Shown here: one piece after another, positions 35,481 through 46,481 of the stretch
Numbering within the stretch: the first letter of the stretch is position 1
Layout: each line of letters opens with the position of its first letter
NCBI RefSeq assembly: GCF_000003605.2
Contig: NW_003136844.1
Span: 104,157 to 152,838 of the forward strand
Source: Saccoglossus kowalevskii
Taxonomy: Eukaryota; Hemichordata; Enteropneusta; Harrimaniidae
Reading direction: 5' to 3'
Length of the DNA: 48,682 bases
Notes under the pieces: model-generated
What the model was told of the DNA's origin: nothing
Seen by the model: the letters and a program-made list of their open reading frames with translations, nothing else
Database searches by the model: none
Program-made: the position numbers and the translations under genes

Positions 35481-37179
35481 ATTAAGAACTCGTATGTCAC
35501 CATCCACTGGTCTCATTGAACTCAAGTCTGTCATTCGATCATTCATTAATTGTGTTCAGCTTCTTACATATAGTGTCTCAATTTTTCAATTTAGTAGTGT
35601 AGACAACAGTCACCGAATATGCTTGTGTTTCTAATTATTTGGATACTTGATCAGTGTATCTGTTTAAAACGTACCACATATAGTCAAGTCTGGGAATGAC
35701 GCCACCAGGAGAGTGAATGTACTTATTATGGTTTGTGAGGGTGGTGAGTGGGAGGGATTGATTCTAACAATCGATGGTATATATGTTACCTTATCTTGAT
35801 TCTAAATCCATCCTTGACTTACTTTTTAACATACACAAAACTAACAATTATCGTTTTTAAGACATAATTTGGCGATCTTAAAAGTAGCTAATTAACTATC
35901 AATGTTATGGTCAAAACATAATTATGCAACTCAGTATTATCATTTCTGGTACACTGTCACTACATCGTTAGAGCGCCACCTATGATAGCATTGGAGACGG
36001 GGAGTAGAACCTAAACAAACTTGATGATTACTGCTAAAAATCAGTCACAGCGTTGGTTTTTGTTGTAGAAACTTCGAAATACTGGCAAATTTACAGTTTA
36101 CAATCGAATGTATGGTTGATATGGTAGATCTATGTATGCTGTATGTTGCGAAACACTTTATTCAGATAAATCTTGTTTTATTTTAGTTTAATTTTTCCAT
36201 GCGACGAGAGTCGCATTGATGATGTAATAACATATTGCAACCACGTAGGGTGATCATGCGTTCCCCAAGTGATCACATCTGGACAACCAGTAACACTAGT
36301 TTACGATAATAATGATTCATAAATGATTTATTTCTGGATTTGAGCGATGTTTTATGTACGTTGAGATTTTCACTGAAAAGTATGTATTGTTTACTCGCCG
36401 CCTGAGGTCGCCATTAAGTTAATATGAACTTCCTTTTCTGTGAACTCTTGTGGAGCCGTATTTGTAATCTTGAAAAATGCTTGGTGATTTTGTGAGATTC
36501 TATTTTTATATTGTTACAGTCAATCTTTCTATATCATCAGAGTACTATTCAGCATATATATACATGTCTTAACTGGTATGATGAATAGGAATAAATTGTA
36601 ACTTAAGGTAGCGAGAGAGGAACAAACTAGAAAAAAAAAACATGTTTCAACAAATTTCGGATTATGAAACATTATATAGTGTACTTTCTTTATCTTTGGT
36701 CAAAATTTACTGTGCGCGATGCATTTGGTGCGTAATTTCAGTTTATTCCTAACAAATCTAGTTGTGGGTAAACATGTCCTCCGTACATTTACATATCATG
36801 TTGAGTAGCAGACTTAAGACAAAGGATTTAATTTGCATGCTGATTTGTTGACCATCCAGCTTTATCCTATCCTGTGTAATCTATAAATAATGTCAGTTAC
36901 GCGATCAAAACCTAAACAAACATTACGCTATAGAATTTCAAGATTTTCTCTGTGTTTTAATAACATAATATAATCATGGGAAGGAGTTCTTAAAAAGGAA
37001 AAAAAATCCACAGATGAATGCTGGTATCGAGTTACTAATATGAAATGGAGTACCTGACGTCTACACACCATTAGAGACTAACACTGGTCCATGCGAGAGT
37101 CCCCGTGTTTCCAGAAGTTTGATAGGATGGATCCCATGGAATGTGGTTCGAAGAGTAACTGATGAACAAATTGGTATAA
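35481..37179. other. DNA between the two inverted BEL/Pao copies
   Basis: No coding motif found. No direct or inverted LTR pair was evident by eye. Confidence 0.45.
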
Positions 37180-39008
37180 TGCAGAATTGGTCGTTAACAG
37201 AGCTGAAGTAGTTGCCCTACAAGAGGTGGAGGAGCTCAAAGCATTAGACAAGCTAGTGAAAATGTTCATAAACATGGATTTTTCTGAATGGGTCATTGGC
37301 AATAGGGAAAACTCTCAAGAAGACAAGAAGACTCTCAGTTAGTCACACCTATGACACGTACAGAGGGGTACAGAGGGACAATACACGATTGGGCTGCCAT
37401 TCCGAAATGATGATGCGAAACTGCCAAATAACAGCAGAGTTAAGGGACTTGAGAAAAGGGTTTTCTAATAATTATAAGTCATTCATGGCAGAATTGAGAA
37501 GAAATATGCTGTATTTGTACCACAAGAAATACTAGATCGAGATAATGGCAGGGTGTGGTACATGCCACACATACATACCTACAGTGTCAACCAACCAAGC
37601 CTGAGAAAATAAAGAGTTGTTTTTGATTGTTCAGCGATGCTGCACTGCACAAGAATGCCACAGATAGCCAAGATTTGTTCGATACTGAAATTATGGAGAC
37701 AGTTCTGAAATTCTATGTGGATGACTGTCTAAAGTCATGTGCCACTGAAGAAAGTGCAAAGTCGGTAGCCTAAGACTTCTGTGATATTGGTGGTTAACTG
37801 AGTGGATAAACAATAGCCATATTGTTGAAATCAATTCCAGTTGAAAGCAGGTTAATCTAATTTATGATGACCTTATATGCAGCGTGCAATTAGTCTGGCA
37901 GTTCCATTTGTGCTGCCTGGTAATATTTTTCTTCAAGACTTGTGCCGACGCAATATTGGATGGAACAAAGAGATAGACAATAGAGAGCTACAGAAGTGGA
38001 GAAAATGGGCAGCAGACCTCCCTCAATTAAAGACGATCTCTGTACTAAGGTGTCTCAAGCCCTCCAGCTTTGGCAAAAAAGTTAATGCTTATTAATTGTT
38101 AAGTTACGAGTGAAAGAAGTTACGGTACTGCATCCAACATTCATTTTGCAAATGACAAAAGAATGCTCCACTGCACCCTTTTGGTTGGTAAATCCAGAAT
38201 AGCACCAATCAATAAAAAATGATCACTTGCACACATTCGTGGCAAATCTTGTGAATGTTATCTGAGAAGGATCTGAGACATCACAATGGAGGTATCCAGA
38301 TTCTAAATCAAATCCTACAGATGACTTACCTGCATGGCAACATGTGCAGTCCATGGGCAGCCTATTTAATGTATACAGTTTTTTATATTAATGCTCTTAG
38401 CAATTTAAGGCCAGGAGAAGAAATGTCAAGTATATAAGGTCAGATAATTTTACAAACCTTGTCAAAGAACTGCAGGAGGAACTTAATAATTGGAACAAAA
38501 AAAGAATTGGAGATTTAATCCTCCTACTGGATCAGACGGAATATGGGAATGACAAATTAGAATGATTCTCAAGATTCTTGTGTCACTCTTTAAAGAACAA
38601 ATGGTATATTTGAATGATGAAGCACTTGAGGCTCTCTTTTGTGAGATGGAGGTATGATCAACGGGCACCCCAATTTGAAGCATTGACTCCAAATTACCTG
38701 TTGTTACTGCATGCAAATCAGACCCTGTCTTCTCGTGTAATTGAGAAGCAAGACACTAAGAAACATAGATGGCACCAAGTGCAATATTTGGCAAACGTAT
38801 TTTGGAAGAGATGGCTGAAGGAATACCTACCATCAATGCAGAAAAGTCAATAATGGGTACACACCAGGCAAAACCTGGCTTGGGGGATAGTGTCTTGGTT
38901 ATAAATAATTCAGTTCCAAAAAATGTCTGGCAGGTAATAAAGAGCCAAAAGGAATTGGTTCGAATGGTTAAAATGGAGACCAGTGTGTTATTGCGTCCAG
39001 TGGACTAG
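37180..39008 (+). pseudogene. Decayed BEL/Pao LTR-retrotransposon pol (RT, RNase H, integrase fragments)
   Basis: Translated in shifting frames, this shows Pao-type landmarks in order. Near 37290-37350 there is a protease/RT-linker-like DFSEWV and SQEDKK stretch. Near 37390 is GLPFRNDDAKLPNN. The RT motif FYVDDCLKS lies near 37710, followed by PFVLPGNIFLQDLC and WRKWAADLPQL (37900-38050). QWRYPDSKSNPTDD lies near 38280. The integrase piece WRFNPPTGSDGIWE is near 38502, then the end-of-pol LTPNYLLLL (38680) and QVQYLANVFWKRWLKEYLP (38775). Last comes a GDSVLVINNSVPKNVW tail near 38890. Many stops, frameshifts and deletions (most of the RT before YVDD is gone) mean it cannot act. No LTRs were found. 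Confidence 0.85.
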
Positions 39009-39446
39009 TTGTGTTTGCCACTACATCTGATGATGTTGATGGTGGATTTGAAGGTATAACTGAATATAACAAGGTATAACAAACTATAACTGAATAAATT
39101 TATTGACAATTTGGTCTCTGATGAGATATACAAAATCACTATTTCGTCTATAATGGGGTATGGGTCTGGGTGTTTACTTCCCGGCCGCACAGTCCCACCA
39201 AACTGTATGACCTCGTTTTTGGCTCGTTTTTTTTTAGTTATTTGGCTCGTTTTGTGTCGTTCCATGTTTTGTCAATGGCCCCTGGTTTAGGCACGGCTTC
39301 TGGAATTGTACCGTACATAAGTATTGCTGCAACTCTCTTGTGTGAAAATTGCGCGAATAATATAGCGCCATCGCTCACTCACAGCATGTATCATTTCATC
39401 TCTGCATAGTTGAGCGAACACGTGTTATTGACACAGGTTGTTAAGT

Positions 39447-39454
39447 TATAAAAG
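39447..39454 (+). promoter_or_regulatory. TATA-like box upstream of acyltransferase copy 1
   Basis: TATAAAAG about 120 bp before the presumed first splice donor. The matching position of copy 2 lacks it (a TATATAAA lies farther up, at 44323), so support is weak. Confidence 0.25.
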
Positions 39455-39567
39455 TTGGAGTTTGCAGGTCACTCCTGACAATGATCAATCCATCACGCAG
39501 TGGAGAGATTTATAGTACTGCTGCAAGTTTTTTGTGACCTGATGGTGGATTGGAACAACTAAGCGAG
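39455..39567 (+). other. Likely non-coding first exon of acyltransferase copy 1
   Basis: The 3' end is set by the donor AGCGAG|GTATGT at 39567/39568, which would splice over 602 bp to 40170, just before the ATG. The 5' end is a guess placed after a TATAAAAG. The downstream paralog has the same arrangement with the same donor bases. Confidence 0.45.
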
Positions 39568-40179
39568 GTATGTAATCTATGGCCGGCATATTTATCAAAA
39601 ATACTCAGATAATAATAATTTAAAACATGTTTCAGTGTTACTTGGTGTCAAACGGACGGGTGTTATACACCGGTGCGTCACAACCCCAAGGTCATTGTGT
39701 TGTAAAATGACATTTTGGAAAATGGAACATTCTAATTTGCAATATGGAATTTGATTAACAATACAATAGCTTCTAAATTTATTAAGCACACATACTAATC
39801 AACATGTAGATCATTTCAAACAAAATATGTTTAAAACAGTACTCTTTAAAACATGTCTGCACCCACATTCCATTCACATGATATATGTCTGTAGTCCTGT
39901 ATTTATGCCAAATATAAACCAATAAATTAACTGCTCCTGTGTATATAAATGTGTTATCACGCACGTTTCTATGGTTGTCCTAATTAGTAACAGTATAAGG
40001 ATCAACCTCATTACCATATTCACAACGTTATCATATATGACTTATTTATCACCAATGCCAATGCTACGTGCCTGCTAAAAAGTTTGTTAGCACCAGCTTT
40101 TTCGACCGCTACAATATGTGTATTAATGATGTTCTTATGCTAATCTCAGTATTTCTTTCTTTTGCGCAGATCATTCATA

Positions 40180-41691
40180 ATGGAATATTTTACACTTATG
40201 TCAGCAATGCTGGTAGTCATGACAACTGTCATACTATATGGTTACGTGTGGCTCACGAAAAAGAGGGCTAGAAAACATGGGATAGTTGATGTTAGCAAAG
40301 ATGGGCGGGAAGTTGGTGACTGGGAAAGAATGATGTGCGAATGTGTGGACCTTGGTATATTAATTAATTCATATGTGATATTTTTAGACTCAAAGATTGA
40401 GCTCACGGAAGATATGTTGAAAAAGGCAGCACTTATGATCGGATCAAGACACCCTCTTTTGCGCATGCGTATTTTAGATGTTATTGACAGTAATGGGGTT
40501 ACACGAAAATTCTTTCAACCAATTGAGAATTCATTCATTGATGTGAAAACTATAATTGGAGATGACTGGATTGAAGCGCATTCAAATGAGATGGCCACCT
40601 GCTTCGATATTCAAAATGGACCACTCTGGCGACTGCGTCTTCTGAAAGGTACTACAGGTGTAAGTCAGATAGAAGATGTCTACAAAAGTACAATTATCGT
40701 AACATTTCATCATAGTATAATTGATGGAAATACAATAATGAGATTCGTGGATGAGCTTTTGGATTACTTAGATTCAATTGTTGAAGGAAACGAAAAACTT
40801 CCTGAAATTCTTCCACTTCAACCATGCTTAGAGAAGAGCCTTGGTGTTACTGGTATGTCGTGGTGGAAAATGCTAATCGTGTTTATTGTAATGATGAAAG
40901 AAAGATTGTTTAAACGTCCCAACCCTTATATAGAACGCCACGGACTAGAACAAACAAGAAATCCTGGTGTGGTCGCAGCAACAAAAGTCATTCCCATCGA
41001 GTTTTCCAAAGAAGAAACTAAACTTATCAAAACGTATTCTGCAAAACATAAAGCTACTGTCAATGGTACTCTCATGGGTGCTGCCCTTGTCGCAGCAGCA
41101 GCAGTTATTACTGGTGAAGACAAATCTGAAAAATCTATGAAAATGAAAACATCGTTTCCAGCTAATTTGCGAGGTGCATGCATACCTCCGTTAGATCCCA
41201 ATGAATCATTTGGCACTTATGCACCTGCATATTTTATGGAAGTAAACGTTCCAAATAAAATTGATCCAGAAACATTTGGTAAATTTGCATCTGATCTTAC
41301 AAAACGAACACATGAATTGATACGAAAAGGTGAAGGTCAACAATTCCTTCAATTGCTTGAAATGATATATGACTTGAATCTTGGATTGACCTGGCTCATC
41401 GAAGCATTTATGGATAAGAAAATAGCAAACCGCAGTGAAGATGTTGTTATGCTTTCCAACCTGGGAAACCTACATTACTTTACAAAAGAAAAGTCACGTG
41501 CCTTTGAGATAACTGGTAGACACAATGGCTGCTCGTCTGAGAAATTTGGAAACGTGTTTGATAATTACGCTGCAACTATTCACGGTAGACTTTTTTGGTC
41601 CGTTGCATATGTGACGAGTATTGTGAACGAAACCCAAGCCCAGGAGTACGCTGACATGATAGTTGAAATATTACAGAGAGTCTGCATGTAA
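40180..41691 (+). CDS. Membrane-anchored HHxxxDG acyltransferase/condensation-like protein, copy 1
   Basis: 503 aa from ATG at 40180. One hydrophobic segment at residues 7-25 is followed by basic residues (LTKKRARK), as in a signal anchor with the enzyme on one face of a membrane, probably the ER (inference). Residues 89-98 (SRHPLLRMRI) and the motif HHSIIDG at 177-183 are the N-terminal signature of the CoA-dependent acyltransferase/condensation superfamily (alcohol acetyltransferases, PapA-like and NRPS condensation domains); the second His is the general base. SNLGNL and IHGRLFW near the C-terminus fit the second half of that fold. Length suits a standalone acyl transfer enzyme. No carrier-protein or other domain is attached and the substrate is unknown. 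The coding region has no intron. A splice acceptor (TTGCGCAG, ending 40169) lies 10 nt before ATG, so I reject the non-ATG extension upstream. Paralog of the gene at 46482. Confidence 0.88.
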   Translation: MEYFTLMSAMLVVMTTVILYGYVWLTKKRARKHGIVDVSKDGREVGDWERMMCECVDLGILINSYVIFLDSKIELTEDMLKKAALMIGSRHPLLRMRILDVIDSNGVTRKFFQPIENSFIDVKTIIGDDWIEAHSNEMATCFDIQNGPLWRLRLLKGTTGVSQIEDVYKSTIIVTFHHSIIDGNTIMRFVDELLDYLDSIVEGNEKLPEILPLQPCLEKSLGVTGMSWWKMLIVFIVMMKERLFKRPNPYIERHGLEQTRNPGVVAATKVIPIEFSKEETKLIKTYSAKHKATVNGTLMGAALVAAAAVITGEDKSEKSMKMKTSFPANLRGACIPPLDPNESFGTYAPAYFMEVNVPNKIDPETFGKFASDLTKRTHELIRKGEGQQFLQLLEMIYDLNLGLTWLIEAFMDKKIANRSEDVVMLSNLGNLHYFTKEKSRAFEITGRHNGCSSEKFGNVFDNYAATIHGRLFWSVAYVTSIVNETQAQEYADMIVEILQRVCM

Positions 41692-41790
41692 AACTGAAGC
41701 AAAGTCATATGTGTTGATGTGGCTAAGAGGGCGACTCCGCATCACCCACTAGCATAATGTAGTGAAATTAACATACTGAGATAAATACTA

Positions 41791-41796
41791 ATTAAA
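41791..41796 (+). terminator. Candidate poly(A) signal ATTAAA for acyltransferase copy 1
   Basis: ATTAAA 100 nt after the stop codon at a usual distance. No comparable signal was found close behind copy 2. Confidence 0.35.
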
Positions 41797-42586
41797 AGTT
41801 AAATAATCTTGAAACATACAAATTATCTGAACGGAGTATACTTTCTACCTTCCCTAGATTGAAAGTTCCAGCGGATCACTAAATACAGTATAGTGGAAAT
41901 AACAAATTACAATCTCACCTCATTGAATGATATTATTTTTATACTATTTCACTACAATAATTAAAACTAGGTATGAACATGCTACATGAATTTAGACAGT
42001 CAAGGTTCAATTAATGGTCATCCGCCAACTTCACACAGCAACAAAAGATGCGATGGCAGAATACATGTCAAAGCTGTGATTTTGTGAAATGTATAGTTCA
42101 TGCAAAGTACGATACTCAATTGATATGACCAGTTCAAAGTTGACAGTCGGAAAAGTAGGTTCAGTCAGTGGGCACCTCCCAATCTTAGAGATACGCTTGG
42201 GAAGGAACAAAATGAGTTGAAGATGTTCGCAAGTAAATGATAAGTGAAGACTTTTCATATCAAGTTGGCAGATGGAAAAGAGCAGTATTTTTGTACGTGA
42301 ACTAATCACAATGTGGACAAACATTGGTAGATGCTGATTCGCGCACACTTTTTTCGATGCGTTGTACACTGACCCCAGCCATTGCTCAGTGCCTAGTTAT
42401 TTTTTGACAAACTGGACAGCACGTAGTACCGATCGACCAATGAGTACCAGTCACTGCAACGAACGGCATTGCAATAGAATTATTTATTCGATTGCATTTG
42501 GTGTTTGCCGCAGTTGCCTGTCACTGAGCTCTCTCGTGTGCTTAGATAAACAATCAATAACGTTACCGACTTTATTGTGTGCATTT

Positions 42587-42589
<3 letters not shown>

Positions 42590-42628
<39 letters not shown>
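42590..42628. repeat. T39 homopolymer
   Basis: 39 consecutive T. Could be the poly(A) end of a minus-strand retroposed sequence lying at higher coordinates, but no such body is recognised there. Confidence 0.95.
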
Positions 42629-42630
<2 letters not shown>

Positions 42631-43222
42631 ATTATGTTAAGAGGTACAATACAATACTTATCGAGGCATTGTTTATAGGAACTTATAATACATGTAATTA
42701 TGACTTCGGGGAGTATACTGATTTTTGGATGAACAAAATCCCATCAAGTTGAATTCGAATATCCAGTGAACATGTGTTCATTATGGCCGCATTGGGCGTT
42801 ATTTGTTTCAACCTCGGTGTGCTTCGAATGGCACAAATACGATTCTGATGCACAACTATTTATTAGATTGTTTCGGTATTAACCAGAACTCAAAATCCGA
42901 CAGTATTTGAACAAAAACTGCTCCACAAATTTGTATTTTTAAAATGTACTGCACCTAAATTATGATTTCTAAAATCACACAATATAATATTGGTAATATA
43001 TAAGTATATAAGTAATATATATAAGTAATAACCCATCAACAAAACTAATACACATGAATAAAAATCTACAAATAACTGATGGACACACTCCCAGAGCGAT
43101 ATATGGCGGGTACCTCACATGGTGTACACTAATTTCGAAACACCTGGCATCCCCATATATACCATGGGGGCTATACATATTTTACTAATTTGAATATCTT
43201 ATGTACCTTGTCATTTGTGAAA

Positions 43223-43388
43223 TTAAAGCGGGGGAGTCGTCACCTGCGCATGCTCCAGATGGCTATAGCGTGTCATTGTTTACAAACAAGCTTCTACCCA
43301 TGAGCCTTTGCGTTTTTAGCTTGTGTTATCATCGTCGCTTGGGATTCAATTCCCACGCGTGCGCAAGTGACGACCCTCCCGCTTTAAA
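43223..43388 (+). repeat. MITE-like family B, copy 2
   Basis: TIRs TTAAAGCGGGGGAGTCGTCA and, at the other end, TGACGACCCTCCCGCTTTAA enclose about 100 bp. The core includes GGGATTCAATTCCC, similar to a tRNA T-arm. The TTAA at both ends may be part of the TIR or a target duplication. Confidence 0.75.
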
Positions 43389-44059
43389 TCAGAATTGTCT
43401 CACGGAGTCTGGGCACATCATTACGTAACATAATATTAAGGGCAGCGCAAAAATTGTTAATTATTTCTAATTATTTGTCCACCAGATGCAGTTAACCTGA
43501 AATATGTGGTAGTGTATATGTAGAGAATGTTACTGGTAGGGAATAAATAAAGATTGTCTGTAGAAAACGGAGCTAGAATTACATAACAGGAAAAATTATT
43601 ATTAATGCCAATTTAGATATATGCGTATATAATATTTAACTACAATAAAGACATTGTGACATTTTTTCGTTTTTGTGCAAAATAGTACTGTAAATGTACT
43701 TTTACCAAGTAAAATCATATAACGGTTATTGTTCATACGTGAGTTTTTCAACACACTGCATAGTATGTAGTTTTTAATCCATACTGTAATTCAAGACGAA
43801 TAAAAGGCACAAATATAGAAAAATAAAGCAAATTGTTTTCTTGTGTAATCGGTAATTACGAAAATTATCATTGGTGTGCATATGTCATACACTTTGTTAT
43901 GAATTATTCTTAATATATTTGTGAATTTTCATGTCAAAATCAGGTTTTTCGTCCCAAAGGAAAGAATATTCTGTCGCAAATGGAGAGTCTGTATCGTAGT
44001 ATTGCTGGCATTAAGTTAAGGTTCATATAGTTTACCAGCCTATCCCTAATCATAATCAC

Positions 44060-44205
44060 AATGCCAAGAAACATTTGGAAATCTAGGAAAGCTGTTTCCT
44101 GCATTTTCAGGGGCAAATTTTGCTGACACAAAGGGTTTCAGCTTGATTTGGGAAGTGCGATCGCCCCTCTGCCCCCTCCCGTGCCGCCGCCACTGATTTT
44201 TTAAC
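44060..44205 (-). repeat. Dispersed repeat E, copy 2
   Basis: Reverse complement reads ATCAAGCTGAAACCCTTTGT and CAGCAAAATTTGCCCC, like 9745-9895. The minus-strand peptide IKLKPFVSAKFAPENAGN parallels the other copy. Confidence 0.55.
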
Positions 44206-44512
44206 ATGTTAGAATTGTGTGTGGGTTTGTAGTTCAAACGACTCTTACAAATGCGAAGAAATAATGCTTAGTCACGCATATGTTAGGTTGACTGACCTCG
44301 AGTAATACTTGGTTACCGTCTGTATATAAACACGGTTGCGTGCATTACCTTTCAATGACGTAGGCAAATGAAGACTAGTGTTATCACGTGTTATATGCAT
44401 TAATCACCTAACACGACACTTTACTCACCCCATGCATGAACATACACAACATGCTATTGATTAAGATCATTATACGATAGTGCGCACACTATGAACTGTC
44501 TTGACAACTTGT

Positions 44513-44591
44513 ATTGACACAGTTTGTCATACTCCGTGTGTAGATTGTGATCGGTTTGCTAAAATACTCTTTGGAAAACAGAATTACAGAG
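44513..44591 (+). other. Likely non-coding first exon of acyltransferase copy 2
   Basis: Donor ACAGAG|GTATGT at 44591/44592 would splice over 1879 bp to 46471. ATTGACACAG at 44513 also occurs at 39427 ahead of copy 1, so the 5' region appears to have been duplicated with the gene. The 5' boundary is uncertain. Confidence 0.4.
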
Positions 44592-46470
44592 GTATGTAAC
44601 GAACTATTGTCTATTTACATATTTACAAAACAAGGAATTATGGTTTGTTTTTTCGCGTTCCGTGCACCCAATATTTATTTCCCAATTTTGTTCGAGGTTA
44701 ATACGTAAAACCAATGGTATATACAGGAACCAATCGTCGACTGTTTGGCAGCCATTACCCCCTCAAAACACCAAAAAAATCAATCCGTGTACATTGTATT
44801 CATTCTTGATATGAACATCACAAATGGTGGTCACTAGGGGTTGTTTTGTGAGTTGATTCAATATGGTCTACTGTCAGCCATGTTGGTTTATCTCCATACC
44901 TCATTAATCGTTTCTTGAGTCATCACATTGACAGAGAATCACGTGCATGGTTCCTTCGCACGATGTTTGTTAAGCAAGGATATTGACCCTTGAGTGTTGA
45001 GACCTAGAAACTATGTAACCCGTCAATGGTTTGCAGCTAATCATATTGTGGTTAACATATAACATACGCCTAAATATTCAACAGAGATGTAAGCAATTGT
45101 AATTGGGGTTGGGCTGGTGAGGCTGGGAGCTGGAAGCAATGCACATTGGCATACGGCCGACTAGTAATAAAGTGGTATATCTGTGATTACTACAAGTGTG
45201 TATTCCTTTCGATCGGTCAATTATAGTACTACCGTAACACCTGAGCGGAGCGAAACGACTTTTCGACGTATAGTAGTCAACAATGATGTTTACAGTGAGT
45301 GTGAAGTAAATATATTATGATTGTTTCCCGGATAGGCACTGATTTTGTATTTTCATCTTAAAACTGTCGCCATATGTCAGCAAGGCATGGGGCTGGGAAT
45401 GTTTGGTCTGAGATTCGGTATACAGCTTTGCTTTCAATGAGCTTCTTTGACCCCCCGTGATAAGTATATTTTACCATGAACTAGTGTATATGTGATATGT
45501 TTAGTTGACCTTAGTTTATGCATTCACTAAGTGATTTTATGTCAAATAAAATATTATACACTATACTATGTACTATGTACTCGGCTTTCTTTTAAATTTG
45601 CTTCATGGATGGGTTATTTCTATTCTGATTCACCTGCATTTCTACGATTGGGTTTTGGTTTGCACTAATTCTGCACTATTATGCTGGAGCAGGTAATGTA
45701 GGCATCAACAACCGTTGAGTTCGAACGCTAGTTGTTAAGTAAATAGATCTTATATTAGATTTATCTGCCATACTTCAACACTTTTACTCTTAGTTGCACG
45801 TCTTTTTGTAATACTTGAATAGAATTTGACCGATTTTTTTCTTTAAATATTTAGTATACAAAGGCACTTCGTATTTACTCAGTGTGGGTTACATGTTCAG
45901 ATGCTTATTGTGTATATACATGGTTTGATTCAAAATGGCGACTATGTTTTTTCCTTGATTCAAAATGGCGACCATTTTTTCCCGTGTGTTCTAACAGTTC
46001 TTAGATACACTTTCAATAATGTTTAAATTTGGTACGTTGTCATCAATTCTCGGGCCAGTCTATTCAAATTTGACATAAACAAAGATATGAAAGTTTGTTT
46101 GGTGATTTAATTCAAAATCTACACGCATTTAATGAAAATGACCTGAAAGCTTCAAAGAAAGGTGGTCTTATGCCGTGTACCATCCATATGTGTTGTATTA
46201 AAGTAGAGAATTCAACAGTAGTTGTGACGATTTGAATGCGATCGTTTTCACATCTTTTATTTGTAATCATTATAATTACTGGATGTTCTTATTGATCCCC
46301 GTAACATAATATATCTCACTTACGAACACCATATATGCAGGGCGAGATTACATTGCTCTAACATCTCCTTCAAATCAAATAAATTGACTTCCTATACATT
46401 TTTGCCAATAATATCAACTCGTTTATATCATAAATGTAATTAAAAAAATTAATACTATTCTTGTTTGCAG
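44592..46470 (+). other. 5' UTR intron of acyltransferase copy 2
   Basis: GTATGT to TTTGCAG, 1879 bp; three times the intron of copy 1 (602 bp), partly through motif F repeats. No coding signal. Confidence 0.45.
45926..45980 (+). repeat. Dyad motif F half-sites
   Basis: Two GATTCAAAATGGCGAC half-motifs about 30 bp apart in the long UTR intron of acyltransferase copy 2. A related copy lies at 44853-44887. Confidence 0.5.
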
Positions 46471-46481
46471 AATAACCAATA

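Larger units (their letters stand above)
41797..44512. other. Spacer between the tandem acyltransferase genes
   Basis: Holds the T39 run, family B MITE copy 2 and repeat E copy 2. A 112-codon minus-strand frame at 42031-42369 matches nothing I know and is probably chance. Confidence 0.5.

Noticed and set aside
40162-40179. Upstream extension of acyltransferase copy 1
   Set aside because: It starts at TTG and spans a splice acceptor; the ATG at 40180 aligns with the start of the paralog.
42031-42369. 112-codon minus-strand ORF
   Set aside because: No recognisable domain, no splice or paralog support, and typical of chance frames in this DNA.
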